Shown piece after piece: positions 52,188 to 56,768 of a stretch of 64,000 nt of DNA. Below the pieces are notes generated by a model. That model saw only the letters and a list, made by a program, of their open reading frames with translations, was not told where the DNA came from and did no database searches. The stretch is from assembly GCA_951799425.1 (NCBI GenBank), contig OX637393.1, positions 25,934,744-25,998,743 on the forward strand. The letters are read 5' to 3'. The position numbers and the translations under genes are program-made. Within the stretch, counting starts at the first letter, position 1; each line of letters starts with the position of its first letter. Origin of the DNA: Ilex aquifolium (lineage: Eukaryota > Streptophyta > Magnoliopsida > Aquifoliales > Aquifoliaceae).

Positions 52188-54288
52188 GACACGAAACACA
52201 CATATTGCACAACAAACACACATACACACTGATCACGCACAAGGACACACACACGCACTTACCCATCACACACAGACCCAGCACACACACCTTTATCAAC
52301 CACATTGCGTGCAAAACATACACACAACACAAACAAACACACACACGCACTCACCCACACACATCGCGCACACAACACAAACAAATCCACACACCCCGTG
52401 CACACACATCGTACACAAAAAAATTGAAATCGCACACCCAGTACACACACACCCACATCCCACACATTGTGTACACACAGAGCACAACACAGTACACACA
52501 AATTGAAATTTGTTAATGTGGACATCAAGTGTTTGTTGGAATGCATGAGAGAAATATTTTATGCTCTACCATTGTTTTGATCGGTATGAATTTACTGTGT
52601 ATCTATTTTTTGTGAGTATAATGTGTTGGAATTATGTTCCTCTTTTATGGGATTTGTTTGATTTTGGCAACTATTGTTATAATAATTCATTGGATTCTTT
52701 TCCTTGGATTTTAATTGATTCTTTCACTTTGTTTGATTCGGGTTTGTCACTGATAATATAGTTTGCTTTGCTACTTAAGTTGACATTGGATGCATATTTA
52801 TTCTTTGGGCTTTGATTGCTTTTGATTGGTTGTAGATGTATCAAATTTTGTAGCGTAGAAGTGTGATGGGTTATGTGCGTAGGTTGTGAAGGACGAGGAG
52901 ATAGGTGGAGTGAATGTTGGGCTCAATTGGACAACAAACTATTGTTGTTTTGATTTGCAGGCTTTCTTTCACTCCTATTTTTTGCTTCTTAATCTAGGTT
53001 ATTAATTTTATTTGAGTGATTAATTTCACTTCGAGTTTGTGCATATTTGGTTTGGGGGTGTGGTAGGGAAATTAGAACATGAAATAACTTGCATATTGGA
53101 AGCCTTAGTGGATCATTGTTTTTCTGGTGTTAATTTTTATTTTCAAAATGTTGATTCATCCTCGATAAATTACATATTAAGTGGTATTCATTATAGAAAA
53201 ATGCTACACAAACCAAATGGAACTCAAAAATTGCAATTTAAATGTATATCATCCCTTGGATGAGTGGGTCCCACTGAAAAAGTGGGTCAGTCAACCTGTT
53301 GCTGGATAATGACCAAAAAAAAAAACACGTGTTGCTGGATATACATGTGATTTTCTGAGTCCACCTTGAACTTTGAAGTAATCTGGTTTGTAAGAGATTG
53401 ATATTATATACTTCAAGAAGTCAAGTGGTTGTCTTAGATATTCCAACTGGATCGTTCTACGGTAGCATGATTAAGATCATCGCTGAAGCTGGCCATACAT
53501 TGAAGAACTGCTTCAGTTAAAGCCATGATTGAAAAGCCTTGTAAGAAATTGAAAGGATTTTAGTCAAAAGCCATCTTAGGAGGAGCACTGGCCAGTTTTA
53601 GATAGGAAGTGTTGCTATTTCTTTAACATCTTTGTATGGTTGGCTTTTACTGCTTGTGGAGCTAGAGAAGGAAGTATCTTCGTGATTGCTACAAGGATGT
53701 ACTTTGTTCTGCTTAATCTTAGGATAATGCAACAGATAGCTCTTCTTGAACAGAAATTCTAACGAAATCAAGGAAGGTGGTGCTTTACTTGGTCTAGTAT
53801 ATATATATAAGAAACAATAATTTTACAGTATTTGATTTTTCCTTCAGTGCCTTGTTTTCATGGTATTTTTGCTCATGTTTCTGTCTTCCATTCCAACTTC
53901 ACCCTCCCATTAGGTTGAGCTTGTAAATGCTTAATGAAAAGGTGTTAAAATTTTAGTTTAGTGAGCTTAAAAAAAAAGGCTACCATGTCTATTGATGTCT
54001 TCAGGTTGTTCAACGATGTTTTGATTGCATCCTTGGGGAGTGTCTATTAAGCTCATTCAGCATTCTTTGAGGCTTTGATTCAGACATTAGCCAGAATCTA
54101 AAGCCTGATTAATTCTACACTCTTTCCTGAATTTGATGTTTCTTAAATAATCGATGTTGTTTGGCATTGGACAGACCTCAAAGGAGTACTTAGAGAAGCA
54201 GATGGCAGAGGTGGAGAACAATCTGAAGGAGCTGTTGCACCAAGATCCCGGTCTTGCTCGTCAGATAATGTCGATGTCTGTAATGTAA
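6625..54288 (+). CDS. PFD1: Prefoldin subunit 1, five coding exons over 47.7 kb
   Basis: Joining 6625-6648, 6772-6825, 23513-23622, 24573-24657 and 54175-54288 gives 128 codons and a TAA stop, the usual length of plant PFD1. Recognisable segments are [77 protein letters not shown] and [13 protein letters not shown]1 is a beta-type subunit of the hexameric prefoldin co-chaperone, which captures unfolded actin and tubulin and hands them to the CCT chaperonin. The fold is two long helices (residues about 1-50 and 85-120) forming a coiled coil, joined by a beta hairpin. All introns start GT and end AG. The oddity is intron size: introns 2 and 4 hold about 46 kb of transposon-rich DNA. One residue appears to be missing at the exon 3-4 junction relative to homologues. 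Confidence 0.93.
6772..6825 (+). CDS. PFD1: PFD1 coding exon 2 (residues 9-26)
   Basis: The exon codes [18 protein letters not shown], the N-terminal helix, and ends in phase 0 at donor GTAAGT (6826). The matching acceptor is 16.7 kb downstream at 23511-23512. Confidence 0.92.
7004..7027. repeat. (TA)n microsatellite
   Basis: A run of about 12 TA units lies inside intron 2. The next 400 bp show no recognisable element. Confidence 0.9.
7028..8309. other. Intron 2 sequence with no recognised element
   Basis: The stretch has no recognisable gene or repeat. A minus-strand open stretch at about 7600-7440 reads [18 protein letters not shown] and is protein-like, but I cannot assign it; it may be a decayed transposon fragment. 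Confidence 0.4.
8310..8664 (+). mobile_element. LINE (L1-type) 3' end fragment
   Basis: The + strand reads [16 protein letters not shown], matching the ERN-R-FE segment near the C terminus of plant L1 reverse transcriptases. Downstream is a typical L1 3' end (TTAATTAATAATATTG, then TTTCTTATAAAAAAG). It is heavily 5'-truncated and carries stops. Target-site duplications were not found. Confidence 0.6.
8665..10188. other. Intron 2 sequence before copia A, no recognised element
   Basis: About 1.5 kb without convincing coding sequence. At 9500-9900 the composition becomes C-rich with short open frames that lack any recognisable domain. Confidence 0.4.
10189..10360 (+). repeat. 5' LTR of copia A
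   Basis: It begins TGTTATG and ends just before the primer-binding site at 10363. Its first 130 bp match the 3' LTR at 23111-23251. Confidence 0.8.
10363..10374 (+). other. Primer-binding site of copia A
   Basis: TGGTATCAGAAC is one base off the usual copia primer-binding site TGGTATCAGAGC, complementary to initiator methionine tRNA. Confidence 0.8.
11178..11410. repeat. Left end of hAT-1: terminal inverted repeat and subterminal repeats
   Basis: After TAGGGGTGTTAATCGA, the words CAAGCTCGGCTTGA and GAGCTCG recur many times in both orientations. Clustered subterminal motifs of this kind bind hAT transposases. The 11410-12018 stretch inside the element is AT-rich with CACAACTAA-type repeats and no gene. 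Confidence 0.8.
12019..14174 (-). CDS. hAT transposase (BED zinc finger, RICESLEEPER/DAYSLEEPER-like), two exons
   Basis: The main exon (14174-12150) encodes 675 residues with no internal stop. Residues about 48-93 form a BED zinc finger with C67, C70, H84 and H88. The RNase H-like core follows, with [47 protein letters not shown] and [13 protein letters not shown]. Residues about 600-670 are the hAT dimerisation domain ([39 protein letters not shown]). A likely intron at 12149-12076 (GTAAGG...TTACAG, phase 0) replaces a non-homologous tail, and exon 2 (12075-12019) adds 18 residues ending in EENSF before TGA. The enzyme cuts and rejoins DNA at the element ends. The gene lies inside hAT-1, antisense to PFD1. 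The intact frame suggests recent activity. Confidence 0.92.
15178..15335. repeat. Right end of hAT-1: subterminal repeats and terminal inverted repeat
   Basis: GAGCTCG, CGAACGAGC and CAAGCCGAGCTCG words are packed into about 150 bp before the terminal TCGATTAACAGCCCTA. The arrangement mirrors the left end. Confidence 0.8.
15884..18780 (+). mobile_element. Candidate non-autonomous Helitron inside hAT-2
   Basis: The 5' end reads A|TCTATATTACTGATAA at 15884. The 3' end is CTAG at 18777-18780 followed by T, preceded 8-9 bp upstream by a hairpin CACGTG-TAATG-CACGTG. These are the three Helitron hallmarks: a TC start, a short GC-richer hairpin and a CTRR end, inserted between A and T without target duplication. 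The 2.9 kb inside is very AT-rich and encodes no Rep-helicase, so any mobility would need a helper. Confidence 0.6.
17870..18200. other. Higher-GC insert inside the Helitron-like element, possibly organelle-derived
   Basis: A sharp rise in GC marks this block within AT-rich DNA. It includes ATTCCTTCGGAATGG, a short self-complementary stretch, and an open frame at 17976-18197 with no recognisable domain. The texture is like plant mitochondrial intergenic DNA, but I cannot confirm it. A captured host fragment is an alternative. Confidence 0.3.
19600..21200 (+). pseudogene. Copia A protease and integrase, broken
   Basis: The protease site is seen as [12 protein letters not shown] near 19625-19665, with DFGA in place of the copia DSGA. 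The pre-integrase zinc motif is present as [17 protein letters not shown] near 20300, split from upstream sequence by the MITE at 20013-20285. The integrase core starts with [14 protein letters not shown] near 20490-20530. Further fragments around 20690-20860 correspond to the D,D-35-E region. Stops and frameshifts are frequent, so the domains are non-functional. These domains would process the polyprotein and insert cDNA. Confidence 0.8.
20013..20285. mobile_element. hAT-type MITE in copia A integrase region
   Basis: The 273-bp insert starts TAGGCCTGTCAATCG and, read inward from the right, TAGGAGTGTCAAAAT. It interrupts the copia A frame just before the [11 protein letters not shown] integrase motif. 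The flanking 8-mers GTTTCAAC and GATTTAGC match at only five positions, so the duplication has decayed or the boundary is off by a base. Confidence 0.55.
21650..23098 (+). pseudogene. Copia A reverse transcriptase and RNase H, broken
   Basis: Reverse transcriptase runs from about 21660 ([27 protein letters not shown]) to [19 protein letters not shown] at 22013 and YVNDIVITG near 22175, where the first catalytic Asp of YVDD is changed to Asn. RNase H follows at 22467-23060, with [34 protein letters not shown] and the downstream [12 protein letters not shown] region. The polypurine tract and 3' LTR follow at once. Several frame breaks and the changed catalytic residue show the copy is dead. Confidence 0.88.
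23111..23251 (+). repeat. 3' LTR of copia A, truncated
   Basis: It matches the 5' LTR until CCCCTTA near 23250, where homology stops. A 9-bp direct duplication (TACTTTGTACTTTG context) is present here and absent from the 5' LTR. Confidence 0.75.
23513..23622 (+). CDS. PFD1: PFD1 coding exon 3 (residues 27-62 plus two bases)
   Basis: Acceptor TTTCAG precedes GTTCAGAATCAG. The exon codes [25 protein letters not shown] and TNTYKSIG, the end of the first helix and the first strand of the hairpin. Only the donor GTAAAC at 23623 keeps frame with exon 4. The nearby donor GTTTGT at 23619 would produce a stop within four codons. Homologues usually have two residues between SIG and FVLEP; here there is one (Leu, split across the junction). 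Confidence 0.85.
23623..24572 (+). other. PFD1 intron 3 (950 bp)
   Basis: It runs from GTAAAC at 23623 to GGCCAG at 24572. No transposon is recognised. An antisense open stretch at its 5' side is listed separately. Confidence 0.8.
23665..23991 (-). other. Unrecognised antisense open frame inside intron 3
   Basis: Roughly 105 codons are open on the minus strand, reading [39 protein letters not shown], then [17 protein letters not shown]. The composition is protein-like compared with the surrounding AT-rich intron. I do not recognise the family. It could be a captured gene fragment or a chance open frame; no ATG starts the protein-like part. Confidence 0.3.
24573..24657 (+). CDS. PFD1: PFD1 coding exon 4 (rest of residue 63 to 91)
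   Basis: The exon follows GGCCAG and codes [21 protein letters not shown] and TAIASLQ, the second strand of the hairpin and the start of the C-terminal helix. It ends in phase 0 at donor GTTCAT (24658), a weak donor. Confidence 0.9.
25953..26118 (+). mobile_element. Severely truncated LINE-type insertion with 12-bp target duplication
   Basis: A 166-bp insert ending in TTTCTTATTGGAAAAAAG is flanked by exact copies of TATTAATCTTAC (25941-25952 and 26119-26130). The A-rich 3' end, L1-like terminal sequence and long direct repeats fit target-primed reverse transcription with extreme 5' truncation. It lies inside the older minus-strand LINE, in opposite orientation. Confidence 0.8.
27190..29670 (-). 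pseudogene. LINE reverse transcriptase, decayed and split
   Basis: The N-terminal half (29670-28969) and the C-terminal half (27887-27190) are separated by the insert at 27888-28968. The reading ...[15 protein letters not shown] resumes across it once the 8-bp duplication is removed. The RT motifs are those listed for the parent LINE. The second acidic residue of the active site is kept, but the first is Asn. The enzyme would copy LINE RNA at a nicked target, but this copy cannot. Confidence 0.85.
27888..28968. mobile_element. Non-autonomous DNA transposon with 8-bp duplication, inside the LINE
   Basis: The 1,081-bp insert is flanked by GTAATTGC (27880-27887 and 28969-28976). The ends are imperfect inverted repeats: GAAGGATAAAAAATGCATTT on the left, and CAACGATCCAAAAGGCATTT read inward on the right. 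The inside has purine-rich tracts at 28390-28475 and 28590-28640 and no transposase. The 8-bp duplication suggests the hAT superfamily. Confidence 0.65.
29932..30206. mobile_element. Possible small DNA transposon in the LINE
   Basis: The block begins TTTCGTTTGGTGCA and ends TGCAGTTACGAAA, which are imperfect inverted repeats. TGTTTCGGTCAC recurs near both ends in direct orientation. It interrupts LINE-like sequence. The target duplication is unclear. Confidence 0.4.
30305..32504 (-). mobile_element. TRIM-like non-autonomous LTR element
   Basis: Two related sequences in the same orientation lie at about 30305-30476 and 32396-32504, sharing TTGAGAGAC, CAATATACAT and a common end near AATAGCCA. 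On the minus strand, the sequence next to the downstream copy is TGGCATTAGAATC, a decayed TGGTATCAGAGCC primer-binding site. A G-rich tract (poly-C at 30490-30507 on the + strand) adjoins the upstream copy, like a polypurine tract. The interior has no coding sequence. No target duplication was found, so this remains a proposal. Confidence 0.5.
30771..31287. repeat. Tandem duplication, two units of about 259 bp
   Basis: Unit one (30771-31029) and unit two (31030-31287) share long identical blocks such as TCAATATATCAAACTTGATG and GTGCTAATTTTGAG, differing at roughly one base in 20. It is inside the TRIM-like element and has no coding capacity. Confidence 0.9.
31288..34733. other. Intron 4 sequence with little recognisable content
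   Basis: Apart from the end of the TRIM-like element and a GA microsatellite at 33449-33472, I see no element or gene. Short open frames here have no domain. Confidence 0.4.
34734..34838 (+). pseudogene. Exon-like fragment of an unidentified gene
   Basis: A 105-bp block is bounded by a pyrimidine-rich acceptor (TTCCTCACCCTTTAG) and a donor (CAG|GTCTGT). Read in one frame it gives [12 protein letters not shown], a stop, then [20 protein letters not shown]. The stop is TAG where CAG (Gln) would fit. It looks like an exon captured from another gene and decayed. I cannot name the gene. Confidence 0.35.
35440..36230 (+). mobile_element. LINE 3' fragment with poly(A) tail
   Basis: The + strand reads [32 protein letters not shown], then a decayed zf-RVT motif ([17 protein letters not shown]) and [13 protein letters not shown]. 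It ends with a run of about 17 A at 36214-36230. It is 5'-truncated with stops. Target duplications were not recognised. Confidence 0.75.
36231..36790. other. Intron 4 spacer, nothing recognised
   Basis: About 560 bp with no domain, repeat or terminal motif that I can identify. Confidence 0.4.
36883..38655 (-). pseudogene. hAT-3 transposase, core and C terminus
   Basis: After the copia insertion the minus strand resumes in [19 protein letters not shown] and [17 protein letters not shown], the DUF4371 part of the RNase H-like core. It continues to [36 protein letters not shown] and [18 protein letters not shown]. The C-terminal dimerisation domain is at 37100-36890 ([37 protein letters not shown]). 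Stops at several places (for example near 38140, 37930 and 37250) split the frame. This would be the catalytic part of the transposase; the copy is dead. Confidence 0.88.
38661..38860 (-). repeat. Copia B LTR (3' LTR by element orientation)
   Basis: On the minus strand it starts TGTTGACACAG and ends TGCTTTTA, so the ends are TG...TA rather than TG...CA. Its polypurine tract adjoins on the internal side. Confidence 0.93.
38868..41858 (-). CDS. Copia B integrase, reverse transcriptase and RNase H
   Basis: This open frame of 996 codons begins at the pre-integrase zinc motif ([16 protein letters not shown]). It then has the integrase core with HSDLWGPSR (about residue 56), DNGTEYF (about 122) and [20 protein letters not shown] carrying the third acidic residue. 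Reverse transcriptase follows with [35 protein letters not shown] and intact YVDDIIITG (about 681). RNase H carries [18 protein letters not shown] (about 843) and the SAEAE motif. No stop occurs. It is read after gag-protease but in a different frame, so it normally lacks its own start. The enzymes copy and integrate the element. Confidence 0.93.
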   Translation of the reverse strand: MLHQRLGHPSFSYLKRLFPSLFHSCDRFVCEVCQLAKHTRIPFPIHFYHESRPFSLIHSDLWGPSRVSSISNKKWFITFIDDHSRVCWIFLLPNKSEVLKIFEQFYNMILTQFNSKIQILRSDNGTEYFNSSINEFSSKHGIIHHSSCVDTPQQNGVSERKNRHLLEVARALLFTNNVPKIYLGDAILTACYLINRLPSQVLKFQTPLNTLRKSFPNSKIFTDLPLRTFGCSVFVHIHDHSRSKLDPRSHKCIFVGYSSTQKGYRCYSPSKRKYFISRDVTFFETQSFYPPTPDPILIPPHNSASDPISSPSQQNLFWEYLWEPNPIQGEPQNTKFPSQFTPQIPQNQESHCSLEPELILEFPSTLEPHLIPEITPQQTSPSIPQNPPTEISVTPTQPPRGTNDRFAATYSRHKPKETEPAPSTPPLSDPAPDPDITELANLDIPIAHRKGTRICTQHPISHFLGYSHLSRPLRALVTNLSDSIVPTTIDDALRDDKWRTAVFAEIKALEKNGTWVIVPRPDGKRPVGCRWLFTIKCNSDGNIDRYKARLVAKGYTQTYGIDYQETFAPVAKINTIRVLLSLAANLDWPLHQLDVKNAFLNGDLVEEVYMELPPGFHSQGSNDKVCRLKKALYGLKQSPKAWFNRFSTTVHLLGYKQAHCDHTLFYHRIEDKIAILIVYVDDIIITGNDVAEIERIKRKLATSFEMKDLGHLRYFLGMEVARSKAGICVSQRQYVVDLLNDTGLMGCKPADTPMDPNIKLEAKPDDTPVDRGRFQRLVGRLIYLSHTRPDISFPVSCISQFMHSPYQCHLDAATRILRYLKGTPGRGLMFRKQEKRCVEVFVDADWAGCPNDRRSTSGYCSFVFGNLVTWRSKKQSVVARSSAEAELRSTALGICEALWIKLLLEELKIEKQSPMLILCDNKAAIAITHNPVHHDRTKHVEIDRHFIKEKIDKGILEVSYIPTSQQTADVLTKALFKPMFERLIDKLGMYNVYHPT
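41861..43282 (-). CDS. Copia B gag and protease
   Basis: This 473-codon frame starts at ATG 43282, 18 bp inside the primer-binding site. It has the copia gag fold ([38 protein letters not shown]) over about residues 25-215. A zinc knuckle [14 protein letters not shown] follows near residue 255, and protease [13 protein letters not shown] near residue 340 has the catalytic DSGA intact. It ends [12 protein letters not shown] at 41861. Downstream domains are one frame over, so either a mutation or an unusual recoding event separates them. I see no classical slippery heptamer, so a mutation is more likely. No internal stops are present. Confidence 0.92.
   Translation of the reverse strand: MLSSMEKSRTQLVLTASDNYLPFQITSFKLSGRNYLQWSRSVQLIIRGKGRFGYLDGSISTPTQSDPSFAAWDIQNSMVMAWLLHSMDDTIAEIYLLYPTAKAIWDAVALAYSDLEDSNQMFDLWPRSRNLRQDDGTVTQYFVSLTKLWQELDLFTQPAWTDAANREIYHKLLAKERTYDFLTGLHPSLDDARGRILSIKPLPSLDTIFSEVRREEQRKRIMLGGSTLPVATTPDASAMAARGSRKPQLWCEHCNRPHHTKATCWKLHGKPADWVPRSQRNAESTKPATPVKADNNTPSSAATFSQAQLDQLGQFLSTSTSLMAHGTSSSVNDPGNSGESWIIDSGASEHMSGVGTLFSSYKPYHRSRSVTLTDGSVSPIIGIGTVSLSSCMMLHNVLFVPQLTYNLLSISKLTLDSDCIANFSPKLCVFQDRASGKTIGRAAEVSGLYHFLRADSTVRYCQVVLHINPVTNK
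43312..43510 (-). repeat. Copia B LTR (5' LTR by element orientation)
   Basis: It is about 99% identical to the copy at 38661-38860, and is followed internally by the initiator-methionine primer-binding site at 43311-43300. Confidence 0.93.
43516..44242 (-). pseudogene. hAT-3 transposase, N terminus with TTF-type zinc finger
   Basis: An ATG at 44242 opens a frame ([19 protein letters not shown]), followed by acidic repeats (KECEHVSE) and the TTF segment [37 protein letters not shown]. The frame is lost at the zinc finger (YIAF then CCKLF in the next frame, near 43720). It resumes as [28 protein letters not shown] and NIQEQINKE up to the copia B duplication CTTTC. The rest of the gene continues at 38655. 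Confidence 0.85.
45141..45327 (-). repeat. Copia D LTR (3' by element orientation)
   Basis: On the minus strand it begins TGTTAAGAGTATTC and ends CATTGTTTACA. It is 33 bp longer than its partner. Confidence 0.9.
45370..48250 (-). pseudogene. Copia D protease, integrase, reverse transcriptase and RNase H
   Basis: A protease remnant lies near 48200. Integrase is represented at 47900-47230 by sequence reading [17 protein letters not shown] and [20 protein letters not shown]. Reverse transcriptase pieces follow, including a lysine-rich [14 protein letters not shown] region near 46690 and [13 protein letters not shown] near 46440. Then comes [19 protein letters not shown] with a connection to RNase H (46188-45934). 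RNase H proper (45900-45370) is visible only in fragments. Stops occur in every domain. Confidence 0.75.
48285..49240 (-). pseudogene. Copia D gag
   Basis: Pieces in different frames read [19 protein letters not shown] and [16 protein letters not shown] (49139-48951), [19 protein letters not shown] (48770) and a zinc-knuckle-like [14 protein letters not shown] (48510-48470), in which the knuckle histidine is missing. These match copia gag of the type with a long N-terminal fold. Upstream, 49241-50067 is a long leader without recognisable coding. Frame breaks make it non-functional. Confidence 0.8.
50080..50233 (-). repeat. Copia D LTR (5' by element orientation)
   Basis: On the minus strand it begins TGTTTTGAGTATTC and ends TTGTTTACA next to the primer-binding site. 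Confidence 0.9.
50239..50614. other. Spacer between copia D and the microsatellite, nothing recognised
   Basis: About 375 bp of intron sequence. No domain or repeat is evident. Confidence 0.4.
50615..50668. repeat. Compound (GT)n(GA)n microsatellite
   Basis: About 11 GT units pass directly into about 16 GA units. Confidence 0.95.
50871..52510. repeat. Three tandem units with Helitron-like heads and CA-rich tails
   Basis: Units start at 50871, 51301 and 51865 with CTAATAAGAGACC or a one-base variant. They share a conserved body of about 230 bp (CAATTCAAATTTTATCCC, CAACACCAATTCTG, CAACGTTGGTCTCTCTC) and end in variable CACACA tails with GCAAAACATACACA at each junction. Units are about 430, 564 and 461 bp, followed by more CA repeat to 52510. 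The start TCTAATAAGAGACC resembles Helitron 5' ends. The long open frames across it are CA-repeat artefacts. Confidence 0.85.
52511..54174. other. 3' end of PFD1 intron 4, no element recognised
   Basis: This T-rich stretch leads to the acceptor GGCATTGGACAG at 54174. I see no transposon signature. It may be original intron sequence. Confidence 0.5.
54175..54288 (+). CDS. PFD1: PFD1 coding exon 5 (residues 92-128 and stop)
   Basis: The exon begins ACCTCAAAGGAG and codes [30 protein letters not shown] and IMSMSVM, then TAA at 54286. It forms most of the C-terminal helix. The coding frame is phase 0 with exon 4, 29.5 kb upstream. Confidence 0.93.
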   Translation, partial: TSKEYLEKQMAEVENNLKELLHQDPGLARQIMSMSVM

Positions 54289-54796
54289 ACCTTTTAGTTT
54301 CTGAATATTGTTTTTCCCCTTTTTCGTGCATTATGTAGACCAAAAACAAAAATCTGTAAGAATATTTGCTTATACATTTATTGCTCTGTGGCACGCTGCT
54401 GTATGATTTCATTGAAACGAGGTTCTGGACATGCTCTGCTTCTTGTCCCTTTCACCGTAGTGCCTGCTAAATTTGTTTTTATGAAGGTGAGGTATTCATG
54501 CATTCACAGTAGATTACTTTATTATCAATTGTATTATATCGTGTGGTGACATTTTTATAGTCTTTTTGAGTTGTGTACCATTCGGGTCGCACTATTTAGG
54601 TTTTTTATATCATGTTCGAATCAATAATTGTATGAACAAAAATTACTTAAATGCAAAAAAATTTCGTATCAAGTATCCGTAATCTGTTGAAGAGCCGTGC
54701 TTAACCCTTCTAGCTTCACAATATATTCACGCTCACATTGCAATGTGGGAAAAAAAGCACATTGCAATGCGTATAAACCAATATAAGTTTCTGTTA
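54289..54796 (+). other. PFD1 3' untranslated region and flank
   Basis: The 3' UTR follows the stop. No clear AATAAA is present within 200 bp, which is common in plants, so I cannot place the polyadenylation site. No other feature is seen up to the LINE remnant. Confidence 0.5.
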
Positions 54797-55924
54797 GTGC
54801 ATTTAAAGCCAGTGTACTAGATGATCTCGTCGTCTTCAAGCCACTACCCCGGACATATCATAAGAAGATGATCACTTACAACGAAGCATTAAGAAGGTCA
54901 AAGAGTTCCCATTTAATATCAGGAGAAGATGTAATGGTGTGGACCCAGCAACCACTACATTACTAGCGACCCAAGAACATGAGATGACTGAGAAGCCATT
55001 AACACCATCAACGAGAAATTAGAGGAACTATATGGCAGCACTTCTAGATTATTGGAAACCAGGGGGATGTAAACAAAGGACAAGCAGAGGTCACAACCAT
55101 TGATACATCTGATGCAACTTGCCCTCAAATTTAGTTATCTAATAAGACACTCTCACAAATTCAGGGATGGACTCCTAGTGAAACTTCTTGGCAGAAATAT
55201 CGGAAACAAAATGTTATGTATGCAAGTGAGGAACTTATGGGGTTACAGGGAGACTTTGACGCAATCGACTTAGATAACGGATTTTATCTTTTCAATTTCC
55301 ATCTGAGAGAGGATTGCTTCAAAATCTCCACCGGAGGACCATGGATCATCATGAACCATTATCTTACGACAAGAAAGTGGGAATCGGACTTTATCCCATC
55401 AAAGGCTTCGGAGATCACCATAGCAATTTGGTTATGATTGCCAAAATTACCCCTAGAATATTACGATGAGAAGACTATGTTCCAAATTGCAAAAGCCCTG
55501 GGGAAGCCAATCAAGGTAGACATAAAGAGAGCAACCACAAAGAGACAAATTTGCTAGAATTTATGTGGAGAAGGATCTGAGCAAACCCCTTGTATCCCAA
55601 TACCGACTGGGCCCCAGATTGTTTAGAGTGGCGTATGAGTGTCTCCACACAATTTGCTTTGGATGTGGTAGGGTAGGTCACATGGAACCTTACTGTCCAT
55701 ACTCAAGAAAAAATTCAGAAGCTCCGATGGGTATCAGAGATCAGGGCGCCACCGAAAGTGGGAAAACTAACCCTAGCCCTGCAACAGCTTACACCCCCCA
55801 ACGGTCGAATGACAGACCTAGTACATGTCAGTCTGATCCAAGCGGAGCAGGCAAAGAGGCAGAATTAGGGCCATGGATGATGGCCCAATCGAGAAGAAGA
55901 AGGCCACAACCAGTTAAAAAATAA
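54797..55924 (+). pseudogene. LINE ORF1 remnant (DUF4283 and zinc knuckle)
   Basis: The + strand reads LMGLQGDFDAIDLDNGFYLF and REDCFKISTGGPWIIMNHYL (55216-55437), matching DUF4283. Next come KALGKPIKVDIKRATTKRQ and YVEKDLSKPLVSQYRLG. The zinc knuckle CFGCGRVGHMEPYC (C-x2-C-x4-H-x4-C) lies near 55650-55695. This is the RNA-binding ORF1/gag protein of plant LINEs. A stop near 55435 and a frame change near 55560 break it. ORF2 does not follow, so only a 5' piece remains. The left boundary is approximate. Confidence 0.75.
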
Positions 55925-56116
55925 GGTTTTTTTTGGAGGACGGTACATTTTTTATAACTTATTTGATTTTAAATACAAACTTTAAAAATATTTGACAAAA
56001 AATACACTTTTGAAATAGAATGACCGAATTACCCTTAACCATCATCACATCACTACTGAGAAAACCAGATAAGGAAACTAATTAAATGAAAAACTCTTAA
56101 ATTTTTGAGTTTTATT

Positions 56117-56717
56117 TAGGGGTGCAACTTGGGTAGGGCAACCCGAAAAAATTAGGGCTTGGGTTAGGATTTTTAATACTTGGGTTGGACTTGGGTCAAA
56201 AAACATTAACCCGAATTCAATTTGGGTCGGATTCGGGTTGAGGCATCGGCAACCCGATTTCAACCCGAACCCGACAAATTATATATATAAAGCATTAGCA
56301 CTTTTTTCATTTTTACTCCATTGTCCTCTGTATCTTGTTGCTTGCTACTCTGTTATGCGTGATTAGTGGTGATAGTGTGATGTTTTAAATTTAATGTTTT
56401 TATGGGTCTAATTTCTATGTTTTCTGAGATTGTGCTTTGAGATCACTAGTTTTTTGTTGTGAAAGCAGATGATCAATAATTGTGCACTATTATGAATGAA
56501 ATATATGGATTGTTTTATGAATTTGTAATTGTTCCCCCTCTCTCTGTCTCTCTTGCAGTGAACCCGAATTCAACCCGAGCCCGTCCGAATTAAACTCGGG
56601 CAGTGCTCGGGTTGAGTTCCTCAACTCGAGGTAGGGTTAGGGTTAGGGTTAGGGTTGAAGATTATATACCTAGGGTTGACTGTCTAACCCGCCAAACCCG
56701 CCCGAGTTGCACCCCTA
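56117..56717. mobile_element. hAT-type MITE, 601 bp, with perfect 8-bp duplication
   Basis: The flanks are GTTTTATT (56109-56116 and 56718-56725). The ends are TAGGGGTGCAACTTGGG and, read inward from the right, TAGGGGTGCAACTCGGG. Subterminal AACCCGAA/TTCGGGTT words recur on both sides. The interior encodes nothing. A short (GGGTTA)n run lies at 56635-56655 near the right end. Confidence 0.88.
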
Positions 56718-56768
56718 GTTTTATTACATTAGAACTTTTTCTCTCTCTTTATATCTCATATATATGTA

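Larger units (their letters stand above)
24658..54174 (+). other. PFD1 intron 4, 29,517 bp, filled with transposons
   Basis: It runs from GTTCAT at 24658 to GGACAG at 54174. It holds LINEs, a TRIM-like element, a hAT with a nested copia element, another copia element and a tandem array. The first 740 bp (24658-25401) and the last 1.6 kb (52511-54174) show no recognisable element. Confidence 0.9.

Noticed and set aside
50884..52516. Several long open frames on both strands through the CA-rich array
   Set aside because: They consist of Thr/His or Cys/Val repeats produced by CACACA sequence in every frame and show no domain.
53790..53810. CTAG followed by TATATATA as a possible Helitron 3' end for the array at 50871
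   Set aside because: No hairpin precedes it and nothing else links it to the array.
56630..56660. (GGGTTA)n, like telomere repeat
   Set aside because: Only about three units, of TTAGGG type rather than the usual plant TTTAGGG, and located inside a MITE near its AACCCG/GGGTT subterminal repeats. Not an interstitial telomere.
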